The position numbers were made by a program, and so were the translations under genes. The notes beneath the pieces were generated by a model. That model searched no databases, was not told the origin of the DNA, and saw only the letters and a program-made list of their open reading frames with translations. Below, piece after piece: positions 7,748 to 16,615 of a stretch of DNA of 64,000 nucleotides. Every line of letters begins with the position of its first letter. Position 1 is the stretch's first letter. This stretch comes from DAOTWY01 sp003696565 (GTDB lineage Bacteria > Chloroflexota > Anaerolineae > Aggregatilineales > Phototrophicaceae), in assembly GCA_034435635.1 (NCBI GenBank), contig DAOTWY010000114.1:1-64000 (forward strand), written 5' to 3'.

Positions 7748-9898
7748 TTATGGTGTGTAAACGCGATACGTGAACGAGATTGACACTCCTGGATTGATTG
7801 CATCAATCCGTAGGACTGCTCGTCGCCCTTCTGCTGTTAGCACACCGATTGTGGTACCAGGGGTTAAGGCGGAGTTGGCTATGCTGCTGGCGTTGATGCC
7901 GTTTGCACTGGTGATCGCATCATAGTGCGCCGTGTCCCAATTTAACGCTGGGCTGAGTAATCCGATACAATCTGTCGTGCCGCTACATGGATTAATGGTA
8001 TTCAACCCTGCCGGGGTATATTGCAGGTCAAAAATCGGTGTGAAATTATTTTCCAGATCAATCTGCGCGCTGGTTGATAGTGTTGTGCTGTTGATGACGA
8101 TGATTTGGCGATCAACCTTATAATTAAAGACGTATGCCAAATTGTTCCCCTCTCCTGCACCTTCACTGACTTCGTTATTTAGATCAGCGACGATAACCTC
8201 AGAGAAGTTGCCAGTTGTTGTTGGGAATGTAACCGGTAATGAGACGACCTGTTGTGCACCAGCCGCTAACCCAACCAAATTAAACGATGTGAAAATATTG
8301 CCTGGCTGTAGTGTAGTAGCAATGGCGAACGGTCCTGCGTCACCACCCCCTTGATTGCGTACGGTGACGTTGATATTAGTGGTTACACCGGCTGTAAATG
8401 TGTTGGGAGAGGCGTTTAACACAATAATATCTGGAATGGGTAGCGCGGTTGGGGTGGCGGTTGCCGGGCGTGGCGTTGGGGTGGGGGGAATAGGCAAAAC
8501 AGGCACGGTTGACCGGTCACCGAATACGTCTAGCAAATAAGTCGCCAGCCAGCCGGTTTGCCCACGATATGAAATTGCTACCCAACTAAAATCCGTTGTC
8601 GCGCCGATAACTGGGAATTGTTCACCTTGTTGAACCTGCCCAAGGATGTCATATTCCAAGCCAGGACCAGTACGCACATTCTGACGATTACTTTGAATAG
8701 TCAATACAACGCCTTCTGGTGTAGCGGTTGCCTGTGGTGTTGGTGTGATATTAGCAACAGTCGGCGGGGTATCATTAGGTAATCGTTGCCCAGCAGCATA
8801 ACGCGCCACGACATCCACGCCGCCAAACGTGTTTAATTGAATGACTGCGACACTATCGACAAACTCTTGAGGGGGAGTGCTACTTGGGTTTAGCATGCCT
8901 TGCACGCCGTTTCGGTTACGAATGGCGTTTAAATTGTCACCTAATGTACCTGCTTGCCCAATGGCTTCTGCAATTAAATAAATCGCATCATAACTAGCAG
9001 CGGCTACGGCATCTGGCACTGCGCCAACAGCACGGGTATATTTGGTGAGGAAATCTATACTAATGGCATCTGTTGAGGCAAAAGACCATGTGGTTGTCCC
9101 CAACACCCCACGCAGCATATCCAGAGGCACACTTTCACGGAATTCGGCTTGCTCCGCTTGTGGATAGGCAAATACACCAATCCAACCGCTTTCACGCAGG
9201 CTGACATATAGTGTGGCAGCGAGGTCTGGCGCGCCAAATGCTACAATAACCGCCGGCGGATCGCTCACCAGCTCTGTTACCATATCTGAGATGCTACCAT
9301 CTAAAAGAAAACTGTTTTCCACTGCCCCTAAGTTACCTAGAGCAATTGAAAAACCGACACGTCCGCCTGTGCTAGCACTATCTAACTGCACGGTTGTGAC
9401 GTTTTGAATATTTAACTGATTAACCAGTATATCTGCTAAAGCAGCCCCCTGAAAACGTTCTGCAGCACGAATGCGGAAAATCCGCCTGCTGCTATCCGAT
9501 GCGATGATGGTATCACCAATTGCCGGGGTTAGAACCGGAATCCCAAGGTCTTGTAATTGGGGTAAATTGCTGAGAACTTGTTCAGTTGTTTCTGGTCCGA
9601 TTACGGCAATTAAGCTTGCTTGAGATAGATTATTAATGGCATTAGTCACAGTTTGATCTTCAGCAGGCGTTTCGACAACTAATTCTAAGCGGAAGCGTGT
9701 GCCATCTGCACCAACCACACCACCCGCACTATTGATTTCCCGTACAGCTAACCGCGCCCCTTGTGCGATACTCCCACGCTCAGTATCGATGATTCCAATA
9801 CGGAAGGTGGGTTGAGCGTCGTCGTTCTGTGCGGTGATAGCCAACACAGGTAAAAGAAAACACAAGGCAACGATTAATAAGATACTTCGTTTAGTCAT
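7748..9898 (-). CDS. Secreted solute-binding (Peripla_BP_6) protein with SH3 and CARDB domains
   Basis: Signal peptide (1-23) directly before a type-1 periplasmic binding fold (~30-375) of the branched-chain amino-acid receptor type (GARLAVREINSAGGV; VIGPETTEQVL; AAASYDAIYLIAEAI). A Pro/Thr linker, an SH3_3 domain (~395-460, NVRTGPGLEYDILG, GWL) and a CARDB domain (~489-600, VTVRNQGGGDAGPF) follow, then ~100 residues with one cysteine pair. No ABC ATPase or permease lies beside it and no lipobox is visible. It may therefore be a surface sensor or adhesin built on a binding-protein fold rather than a transporter part (inference). AGGAG stands 6 bases before the ATG. Confidence 0.85.
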   Translation of the reverse strand: MTKRSILLIVALCFLLPVLAITAQNDDAQPTFRIGIIDTERGSIAQGARLAVREINSAGGVVGADGTRFRLELVVETPAEDQTVTNAINNLSQASLIAVIGPETTEQVLSNLPQLQDLGIPVLTPAIGDTIIASDSSRRIFRIRAAERFQGAALADILVNQLNIQNVTTVQLDSASTGGRVGFSIALGNLGAVENSFLLDGSISDMVTELVSDPPAVIVAFGAPDLAATLYVSLRESGWIGVFAYPQAEQAEFRESVPLDMLRGVLGTTTWSFASTDAISIDFLTKYTRAVGAVPDAVAAASYDAIYLIAEAIGQAGTLGDNLNAIRNRNGVQGMLNPSSTPPQEFVDSVAVIQLNTFGGVDVVARYAAGQRLPNDTPPTVANITPTPQATATPEGVVLTIQSNRQNVRTGPGLEYDILGQVQQGEQFPVIGATTDFSWVAISYRGQTGWLATYLLDVFGDRSTVPVLPIPPTPTPRPATATPTALPIPDIIVLNASPNTFTAGVTTNINVTVRNQGGGDAGPFAIATTLQPGNIFTSFNLVGLAAGAQQVVSLPVTFPTTTGNFSEVIVADLNNEVSEGAGEGNNLAYVFNYKVDRQIIVINSTTLSTSAQIDLENNFTPIFDLQYTPAGLNTINPCSGTTDCIGLLSPALNWDTAHYDAITSANGINASSIANSALTPGTTIGVLTAEGRRAVLRIDAINPGVSISFTYRVYTP

Positions 9899-9910
9899 TT
9901 TACACTCCTC

Positions 9911-9939
9911 TTGATTTTACCCCTAACTATTACTATACT
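9911..9939 (+). promoter_or_regulatory. Sigma-70-type promoter for the MBL hydrolase gene
   Basis: TTGATT (9911-9916), a 17-base spacer and TATACT (9934-9939) sit 38 bases before the ATG at 9977, in the gap between two divergent genes. Confidence 0.6.
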
Positions 9940-9976
9940 GGCATATTGAACAAGTATTTGTTGGGAATTTGTCTAT

Positions 9977-10819
9977 ATGCGGCGTGAACGTTTGACACAC
10001 GATATCTATGTGTTTACCAGTGATCGATATGCGCAGGTTACGGCTGGCTTGGTCTTAACAAATGAAGGTGCGGTAATAATCGGCACATTGGTATACCCTC
10101 AAGAAACACGTGCGATCAAACAGTTCGTAGAAGAACGCTTAAAGTCACGTGTGGCTTATGTTGTTAACACACATTATCACGCCGACCACACAACAGGGAC
10201 TTGTTTTTTTGAGGGTGCGCAAGTTATTGCGCATGAACTGTGCTACGACTTATTGAATACTTGTGGGCGTGACAGCTTAGAACAAGCTCGTAATAGTTCA
10301 CCAGAAATGGCTGATGTTCAATTAGTTTTGCCCAATGTCTTATTCTCTGAGCAGTTTACGCTAAAATTAGGGGAGCGTACACTGCGTTTTTGGTCTACAC
10401 CAGGGCATACCTCGGATTCAATCGTCTGCTTGGTGGAAGAAGAGCAAATCCTTTTTGCGGCGGATACGCTTATGCCACTCCCTTATTTTGTTGATGGTGA
10501 TTATGACGCGCTGGTCGCTTCCTTAGAAGGGTTAAAACGCCAACCATTTGAGGCGATTGTACAGGGGTATGGTGAGGTCATACTTCGGGGAGAAGTTGAG
10601 GATAAAATCCAAAGTGACCTCGACTATCTATATAACTTACGTAAGCATGTAGGTAAAGCGTTAAATACCGCAAATCCACAGGATACATTAAACAAAATTG
10701 ATGTGGAAATGTGTGGCAAAAATCGTATCCTAATGACTGGTATGGCACCGCAGCTACATCGGCAAAATGTTAAGTGGTTAGCGGCAAAGCACACTCAGCC
10801 AGAACTACCAGAAAGATAG
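9977..10819 (+). CDS. MBL-fold metallo-hydrolase
   Basis: A 280-residue protein with the metallo-beta-lactamase fold. The metal motif is H66-Y-H-A-D-H71, with later ligands in TPGHTSDS and FAADTLMP. There is no signal peptide. The fold covers thiolesterases, lactonases and nucleases, and the short domain with no extra module does not tell which this is. The C-terminal ~60 residues are helical and end in a Cys-containing segment with no clear homology. It is transcribed alone from a good promoter. Confidence 0.85.
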   Translation: MRRERLTHDIYVFTSDRYAQVTAGLVLTNEGAVIIGTLVYPQETRAIKQFVEERLKSRVAYVVNTHYHADHTTGTCFFEGAQVIAHELCYDLLNTCGRDSLEQARNSSPEMADVQLVLPNVLFSEQFTLKLGERTLRFWSTPGHTSDSIVCLVEEEQILFAADTLMPLPYFVDGDYDALVASLEGLKRQPFEAIVQGYGEVILRGEVEDKIQSDLDYLYNLRKHVGKALNTANPQDTLNKIDVEMCGKNRILMTGMAPQLHRQNVKWLAAKHTQPELPER

Positions 10820-10829
10820 CTAAATTCGT

Positions 10830-10904
10830 TATAATCTGGAATATTGGGCAGGCTGGTAATACGCCTGACCCTATTTGTATTTTTTATTTGGGAAGGAATA
10901 ACTC
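10830..10904 (+). promoter_or_regulatory. greA leader: -10 box and terminator-like hairpin
   Basis: A TATAAT (10830-10835), with no good -35, is followed by a hairpin: GGGCAGGC (10846-10853) with GCCTGACCC (10863-10871), one bulged A. A T-rich run (TATTTGTATTTTTTATTT) comes next, then GGAAGGAA before the greA ATG. The hairpin may simply end the MBL transcript, or it may be an attenuator in the greA leader. Confidence 0.5.
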
Positions 10905-11372
10905 ATGAGTGAACCAATGTATTTGACACCAGAAGGAAAAGAGGAACTCGAGCGCGAATTAAAGCTCCTGCGTGAAGAAAAAATACCAGAACTCGCACAG
11001 AAGCTTAAAGAAGCAGTGGCGATGGGTGATTTAAAAGAGAATGCAGATTATCATGACACCCGTGAACAAAAAGCCTTTGCAGAAGGACGTATTCAATATT
11101 TAGAGAATATTTTACGCTCAGCTGTTTTAATTGAAAATGATGGACGTACCGATGAGGTGCGTATTGGTTCAGTGGTGACAATCCGGGAAGAAGGCATGGA
11201 TGAGGATGAGACCTACACGATTGTTGGTGCTGCAGAAGCCAACCCACGTGAGGGGCGAATTTCTCATGAAAGCCCGATTGGTAAGGCATTACTTGGGCAT
11301 AAAAAGAACGATAAAGTTCAGGTTGAAACACCCAATGGCAAAATTGTCATTAAAATCCGTAAAATTGAATAG
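10905..11372 (+). CDS. greA: Transcription elongation factor GreA
   Basis: A 155-residue protein of the usual GreA length. The N-terminal antiparallel coiled coil (1-75) carries the tip motif GDLKENADYH, with D42 and E45 matching the acidic residues that stimulate RNA cleavage in the RNA polymerase secondary channel. The C-terminal FKBP-like domain shows the normal GKALLGHKKND pattern. GreA rescues backtracked RNA polymerase. A good ribosome site (GGAAGGAA) precedes the ATG. Confidence 0.97.
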   Translation: MSEPMYLTPEGKEELERELKLLREEKIPELAQKLKEAVAMGDLKENADYHDTREQKAFAEGRIQYLENILRSAVLIENDGRTDEVRIGSVVTIREEGMDEDETYTIVGAAEANPREGRISHESPIGKALLGHKKNDKVQVETPNGKIVIKIRKIE

Positions 11373-11379
11373 AAATGAT

Positions 11380-11415
11380 AACACCCCGCTTGAGCTAAAC
11401 GGGGTGTTGTTGTGT
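11380..11415 (+). terminator. greA terminator
   Basis: A perfect 9-bp stem AACACCCCG (11380-11388) with CGGGGTGTT (11400-11408) and an 11-base loop begins 8 bases after the greA stop. It is followed by the T-rich GTTGTGTTAAG. Confidence 0.8.
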
Positions 11416-11420
11416 TAAGT

Positions 11421-13052
11421 TTATCCGCCAATTGGTGTAAAATCTGCTGTGCCACCAAAGGGATCATCATCCTCTTTTTCTGCCGGTGGTTTGCCCATCG
11501 GCGGCGGCGTGAGGGGCTTCATCCCAGCTGGTAAGTCTGGCGGTGGACCAATCTCGTACTCCTCTAATGGACGTGCCCCAGAAGAAGAAAGTGGCTTTTT
11601 GGCTGGTGGTAAATCTGGCGGTGGACCAATTTCATATTCATCTAATGGGCGTGCGCCTGGCGGTGGTGCAGCCGGCTTTTTGGGTAGTTCAGGCGGTGGA
11701 CCAATTTCATAAGATGACAGGTCTGGCAAACCAGCCGCGGCTGGGGCTTTTGCTGGTGATGCTGTTTTTACACCGTCACCCTTCTTTTCCCATGCCTGAA
11801 GTTGAATAGTTAATTCATCATAATGACTGTTGGCTGGCAGTGCTGAATTAGACCCTGGTTTGATGTCAAAGATGGTAGCTTTTAGCCGCAGGTTGTTTGT
11901 TTCAATTTCTAAGGAAGCATCTGGCTGAATCATCACAATGTCATTGGCAGGGTCATCCACCATATCCTCTAGTGATGCTCGTAGCACTGGGTCATTATAA
12001 GCATGTGGCGAAGCGAAGATTTTATTGAGAGTTTTAACAAAGTCGTCTTTATCAAACAGCCAGACTTCTACGGCTGTCATGTCATTTCCATCACCGATTG
12101 TTTTAGCGACTGTTGCACCACATTCACCTAGGAACATATCGTCCGCGTCTTCAATGGCGTGTGAGTCATCAAACGCGCGCCCTTTGGTATAAATTGAGGG
12201 TTTGGACATCAGCGGTGGACCCATTGTTGCGGCTTCTGCGGCGGCACGGCGTTCCATTTCCGCTTGTGCCTGACGACGGCGTTCCATTTCCTCTTTACGC
12301 TTCTTGTCGTCCTCAATGCGCTTGAGGTCTTCTTCTGATTTTGGACGGATGCGTTCCCAAAAGCGTTCTACGTATCCACCAATTAACAACCCCCAGGCAA
12401 TTGCAACAATCCAAGAAATTGCGATGAATAAAATGACGGAAATGACGAATTGGAACAGACTCGTGAATAATCCACGTGAGCTGGGGGAATTACGTCCTTC
12501 TGGCAGGTTGTCTAATTGTTGAAGGGCTTGCAGGGCTGGCACAATATTGGTTGGTCCAGCAGTCGCTTCTTGTGAGGAACGCTCTGCGATAATCTCATTA
12601 ATTAGGGCTTCTGGATCATCGACATATGCTAGAACACCTCGCACGGCATCTGCATCATAGATACGCCCGGCACCATAATAACTACCTGCTGCCATTTCTA
12701 CCCAAATTTTTTGCGCACTCTTGCTCATTTGATGAGGGGCACCGTTATAAAAACTAACAGGGAATACAACATATGCCCAAATCATCCCAAACAAGAAAGA
12801 CAAGACCATCCAACCCAACACACGGTATCGAGGTAGCTGTGGTTCAATGACGATCTTAAAGATACCGTTGTAACTATCGATCAACCATTGTTTGGCACGT
12901 TGGATGAAGGACTGTTCACCGTTGCCTGTTGAGCTTTTCTTTTTGGGTTTCTTGGTGGCTTTTTCTGTGGTGTTCGCTTTGCCACGACCAAAAAGCCCAC
13001 CTTTTTTATTATCTTTACCCGATTCATTCGGGTCTTTGATGTCTTCTGTCAT
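11421..13052 (-). CDS. Unknown membrane protein with C-terminal YEIGPPPDLP repeats
   Basis: I do not recognise this 543-residue protein. What can be seen: a Lys-rich cytosolic N-terminus (1-60), a membrane segment (~77-98), an external loop (~100-205), a second membrane segment (~208-232), a charged coiled coil rich in Arg/Glu/Met (~245-285), and a globular cytosolic domain (~290-430) containing VEVWLFDKDDFVKTL and TNNLRLKATIFDIKPG. The Pro-rich tail carries three copies of YEIGPPP(D/E)LP. Both ends should be cytosolic. The repeats look like a docking tail. It lies downstream of topA on the same strand, about 100 bases away. Confidence 0.7.
   Translation of the reverse strand: MTEDIKDPNESGKDNKKGGLFGRGKANTTEKATKKPKKKSSTGNGEQSFIQRAKQWLIDSYNGIFKIVIEPQLPRYRVLGWMVLSFLFGMIWAYVVFPVSFYNGAPHQMSKSAQKIWVEMAAGSYYGAGRIYDADAVRGVLAYVDDPEALINEIIAERSSQEATAGPTNIVPALQALQQLDNLPEGRNSPSSRGLFTSLFQFVISVILFIAISWIVAIAWGLLIGGYVERFWERIRPKSEEDLKRIEDDKKRKEEMERRRQAQAEMERRAAAEAATMGPPLMSKPSIYTKGRAFDDSHAIEDADDMFLGECGATVAKTIGDGNDMTAVEVWLFDKDDFVKTLNKIFASPHAYNDPVLRASLEDMVDDPANDIVMIQPDASLEIETNNLRLKATIFDIKPGSNSALPANSHYDELTIQLQAWEKKGDGVKTASPAKAPAAAGLPDLSSYEIGPPPELPKKPAAPPPGARPLDEYEIGPPPDLPPAKKPLSSSGARPLEEYEIGPPPDLPAGMKPLTPPPMGKPPAEKEDDDPFGGTADFTPIGG
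11530..11712 (-). repeat. In-frame repeats encoding YEIGPPPDLP
   Basis: Three copies of a segment reading GGCGGTGGACCAAT.TC on the plus strand (near 11540, 11618 and 11693), spaced about 75-78 bases apart, encode the C-terminal Tyr-Glu-Ile-Gly-Pro repeat. Two copies also share the coding for GARPL(D/E)EYEIG. Confidence 0.8.
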
Positions 13053-13143
13053 CGAATCGCCTTTCGTGACACGTTCCGCTACATCTGTATATTGTATATC
13101 TTACTGCTGAGTCTGCCAAACAGCAAAAAAGTATGATTTTCTA

Positions 13144-13163
13144 AGGCGAGGGTTAACTCGCCT
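13144..13163 (-). terminator. Hairpin at the 3' end of topA
   Basis: A perfect 7-bp stem AGGCGAG/CTCGCCT (13144-13150 with 13157-13163) has the topA stop codon in its loop. The T-run (TTTTTT) comes only ~14 bases later, so it is a weak intrinsic terminator at best. Confidence 0.4.
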
Positions 13164-15498
13164 CATCTTGTATAACAGCCTCGTCTTCTTCTGGTGGTAA
13201 GCCAGCATCTCGTCGAACATCGGCTAATTTCCAGGCAGAATACTCACATTGAGGATAGCGCGAACAGCCATAGAAGGTGCGTCCCCGTCGTGAGCGACGT
13301 TCAACGACTTCGCCACCGTGTTCATCACCACAGACTGGGCAGCGGATACCGGTGTATTCTAAGTATTGCTCGGTATATGTACAGTCTGGATAGTTTGTAC
13401 AACCGATGAACTTGCCCCAGCGTCCATATTTGATGATTAACTGTCCATCTTCACAAGATGGGCATTCCCGCCCGACATATTCCTCTTGTTGAATACGTGG
13501 CATATTTTTGCGGGCATTCTCCAGTTGTTTCTCAAACGGAGCATAAAATTCACCTAAGAAACTGTGCCATTCCATCCGCCCGTCTGCAATGTCATCTAAC
13601 TCGTCTTCTAGGTGCGCCGTAAATTCGTAGTCTAAGATGTCTGGGAAGTATTGCACCAAAAGATCGTTAACAATCTTGCCGGTTTCAGTTGGGATAAGGC
13701 GTTTATCTTTACGCTCAACATAATCCCGCCGAGAAATAACATCAACCGTGGCAGCATAAGTGCTTGGACGACCAATACCGTATTCTTCTAAAGTCCGCAC
13801 CAGTGTTGCTTCTGTATAGCGGGGTGGGGGTTGTGTAAAATGTTGTTCTGGGATGAGTTTTAACAAGTTCAACAACTCGTTTTCACTTATTTCTGGCAAG
13901 ATACGCCCCTCATCTTCATCTGGAGAGGCATCTTCATCACGACTTTCTTCATATAGTGCTAAAAAGCCCATAAACTGTATTGTACTACCCGAAACCCGGA
14001 ATAGATAAGGCATGTTGGTGGATGTTTCACCAGCGCGGATTTCGATTCGCAGCGTGTTATAAATCGCATTTTCCATCTGGCTGGCGACAAAACGCTCCCA
14101 GATTAAGTTATATAACTTGAACTGATCACGAGTTAGGCTATCTTTGATTTCAGTTGGGAAATGATAAACCGATGTGGGACGAATTGCCTCATGTGCCTCT
14201 TGTGCAGTTTTGGATTTGGTTTTGTATTGTGGGGGTGTTTTGGGCACATATTCTTTGTTCCACCGCTTGGTGATGTATTCGCGTGCTTCTTGCTGTGCTT
14301 GTTCAGAGACGGTGGTGCTATCGGTACGCATATAAGTAATTAAACCGACGACACCATCATCCCCACCGATGTCGATACCTTCATACAATTGTTGTGCGAT
14401 GCGCATGGTTTTGCCGGCATTAAACCCTAAACGGCGGGATGCTTCTTGCTGCAAGGTGCTGGTGGTAAAGGGTGCTGCTGGGCGGCGTTTACGTGTACCA
14501 CGTTTGACGCTATCTACCTGATAAATACTACGCTCTAAAATTTCCAGATGCGGCAAGACTTGTGCTTCTGTATTAAATTCAAAATCCTCATTGTTAATTT
14601 TGACCAGCCGCGCACGGAAAGGTTTTGTATCGCCCTGTTGTTTGTGTAAATCTGCATCGAGAGTCCAATATTCAACGGGAACAAATGCTTCAATTTCACG
14701 CTCACGATCCACCACCATACGAAGCGCGATGCTTTGTACACGCCCAGCAGAGAGTCGATTCCGTACACGATCCCAAAGCAGTTCAGTAATATTATAACCC
14801 ACTAAGCGATCTAAAATGCGCCGTGCTTGTTGCGCATTGACCAGGTTCATGTTAATTTCACGCGGGTGTTCAAAGGCTTCTGCCACTGCTTTGTCTGTGA
14901 TTTCATGGAAAACAACCCGTTTGGTACGGCTAACATCCATATCGGTCGCTTGCAACAGGTGCCAAGCGATTGCCTCGCCCTCGCGGTCGGGGTCGGTTGC
15001 TAGGTAAATTTCCTCAGCATGATCTGTTTCTTGCTTCAATTGTTTGATGGTATCGCGCTTATCATTTGGAACACGATACTTGGGTTCAAAGTTGTTTTCA
15101 ATATCAACCGAGAGTTGAGTTTTCAACAAATCTCGTACATGCCCTTTTGAGGCAAGAACAGTAAACCCTTTCCCCAAAAAATTGCTTACAGTACGGGCTT
15201 TTGCTGGCGATTCAACAATAACTAATTTGCCACCACGTTTGCGCCGGCTATTGCTGCGTTTGCTGCTGCTTGCTGTGTTCTTTTTCTTGGACGTGTTTTT
15301 TTTCGTTTTGGGCTTAGCCGTGATTTCAGGTTTGGGTAAGCCTTCATGAGCTTGTGTCATGCCCATGCGGAATAGGGTAGTCCCACAAACGCCACATTCA
15401 CCGCGTGTGGCTGGTGTGCCGTTAGCAGTGAATACAGCTTGTGGATTGAGGATTTCTCGTTTTTCTTTACATTTCATGCAGTAAGCTAATTCGCTCAT
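13153..15498 (-). CDS. topA: DNA topoisomerase I with extra N-terminal zinc ribbon
   Basis: A type IA topoisomerase that relaxes negative supercoils. After residue ~90 come the Toprim core (KLVIVESPAKARTV, DPDREGEAIAWH), the catalytic Tyr Y389 in ITYMRTDST, and two C-terminal four-cysteine zinc fingers (CPSC..C..C; CPVC..C..C). The first ~90 residues are unusual: a four-cysteine ribbon (YCMKC, GVCG) and a Lys/Ser-rich linker come before the Toprim domain. The start ATG has AGGA upstream, and the reading frame supports the extension. It ends the ffh-to-topA unit, 9 bases after manC. Confidence 0.95.
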   Translation of the reverse strand: MSELAYCMKCKEKREILNPQAVFTANGTPATRGECGVCGTTLFRMGMTQAHEGLPKPEITAKPKTKKNTSKKKNTASSSKRSNSRRKRGGKLVIVESPAKARTVSNFLGKGFTVLASKGHVRDLLKTQLSVDIENNFEPKYRVPNDKRDTIKQLKQETDHAEEIYLATDPDREGEAIAWHLLQATDMDVSRTKRVVFHEITDKAVAEAFEHPREINMNLVNAQQARRILDRLVGYNITELLWDRVRNRLSAGRVQSIALRMVVDREREIEAFVPVEYWTLDADLHKQQGDTKPFRARLVKINNEDFEFNTEAQVLPHLEILERSIYQVDSVKRGTRKRRPAAPFTTSTLQQEASRRLGFNAGKTMRIAQQLYEGIDIGGDDGVVGLITYMRTDSTTVSEQAQQEAREYITKRWNKEYVPKTPPQYKTKSKTAQEAHEAIRPTSVYHFPTEIKDSLTRDQFKLYNLIWERFVASQMENAIYNTLRIEIRAGETSTNMPYLFRVSGSTIQFMGFLALYEESRDEDASPDEDEGRILPEISENELLNLLKLIPEQHFTQPPPRYTEATLVRTLEEYGIGRPSTYAATVDVISRRDYVERKDKRLIPTETGKIVNDLLVQYFPDILDYEFTAHLEDELDDIADGRMEWHSFLGEFYAPFEKQLENARKNMPRIQQEEYVGRECPSCEDGQLIIKYGRWGKFIGCTNYPDCTYTEQYLEYTGIRCPVCGDEHGGEVVERRSRRGRTFYGCSRYPQCEYSAWKLADVRRDAGLPPEEDEAVIQDEAS

Positions 15499-15507
15499 TC
15501 GGTTGTC

Positions 15508-16593
15508 CTATAAATACTCATCTCGTTTTATTGAGCGCAGATGGTTGACCACATCCCGCACATCTTGGGCACGTTCCCGATGACAGATCAATAACACATC
15601 GTCGGTATCCACAATGATGATGTCCTCCACGCCGATGGTAACTGTCAATCGGTCACTATACACTAACGTTTTTTCTGTATCTAAAATAACACGTTCCGGT
15701 GATTTTCCTTTGAACACATTCCCGAACTTATCCGCGGGATGAATATCATAAAGTGATGCCCAACTACCGACATCGTTCCAGCCAATATCGGCTGGGATGA
15801 CAGCCATTTGTTTAGCTGTTTCCATAATGGCATAATCAATTGAAATGCTTTTCATGCGATCCCAAACGGATACTAACGTCTCATTGAATGCTGGCGTATC
15901 CATGCTTGGCATCAATTCTTTTAAGAGCGAAAAAATCTCCGGTTGTTGATGTTCAAATTCTTCCATTGCTCGGTCTGCTTTCCAGATGAACATCCCACTG
16001 TTCCAGCTATATTGCCCGGAAGCAACAAAGCTTGTCGCAGCAACTAAGCTTGGTTTTTCTGTAAATCCGCGTGTGTGATATGCCGTAAAGCCGTTGATTT
16101 GCCTAATTTCATCACCTTGGCGGATATAACCGTATCCAGTCGCTGGATGAGATGGTGAAATACCTAATGTTACAATATAACCATCTTGCGCGACTTGATA
16201 AGCTGCGTCAAGTAAGTGAATAAAGTCTTTTTCTTTGCCGATGTAATGGTCAACGGTTAATTGGGCGATTGTCGCGTTCGGGTTACGCTTATAAATCATG
16301 GCGATCCCTAATGCTGCGGCTGGTCCGCTATCGCGCCCAAAAGGTTCGACAATAAAATTTTCTGCTGGAATTTGCGGTGTTTCTGCCTGCATTTGCTCCA
16401 CATATTGCGAACCAGTAACGATGATAATTCGTTCTGGTGGGAAGATCGGCGCAAGGCGATCTACACTTAGCTTAAACATTGTCCGGTCATCAATCAGCTT
16501 AAGAAGCTGTTTAGGTTTTGCTTTTCGGCTCATGGGCCACAGGCGGGTACCGCCGCCACCTGCTAAAATGAGTGCATAGTAATTATCAATCAT
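15508..16593 (-). CDS. manC: Mannose-1-phosphate guanylyltransferase
   Basis: A nucleotidyltransferase of 361 residues making GDP-mannose from mannose-1-phosphate and GTP. The N-terminal signature LAGGGGTRLWPMSR (10-23) with PKQLL (27-31) is complete. FVEPFGRDSGPAAALG, FTEKP, WNSGMF and DIGWNDVGSW are also present. The length fits the monofunctional form without the phosphomannose isomerase domain. It would supply gmd at 46.4 kb. It lies 22 bases after dprA in the same unit. Confidence 0.92.
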   Translation of the reverse strand: MIDNYYALILAGGGGTRLWPMSRKAKPKQLLKLIDDRTMFKLSVDRLAPIFPPERIIIVTGSQYVEQMQAETPQIPAENFIVEPFGRDSGPAAALGIAMIYKRNPNATIAQLTVDHYIGKEKDFIHLLDAAYQVAQDGYIVTLGISPSHPATGYGYIRQGDEIRQINGFTAYHTRGFTEKPSLVAATSFVASGQYSWNSGMFIWKADRAMEEFEHQQPEIFSLLKELMPSMDTPAFNETLVSVWDRMKSISIDYAIMETAKQMAVIPADIGWNDVGSWASLYDIHPADKFGNVFKGKSPERVILDTEKTLVYSDRLTVTIGVEDIIIVDTDDVLLICHRERAQDVRDVVNHLRSIKRDEYL

Positions 16594-16615
16594 TGTCCTA
16601 ATTTATCTCACTAGT

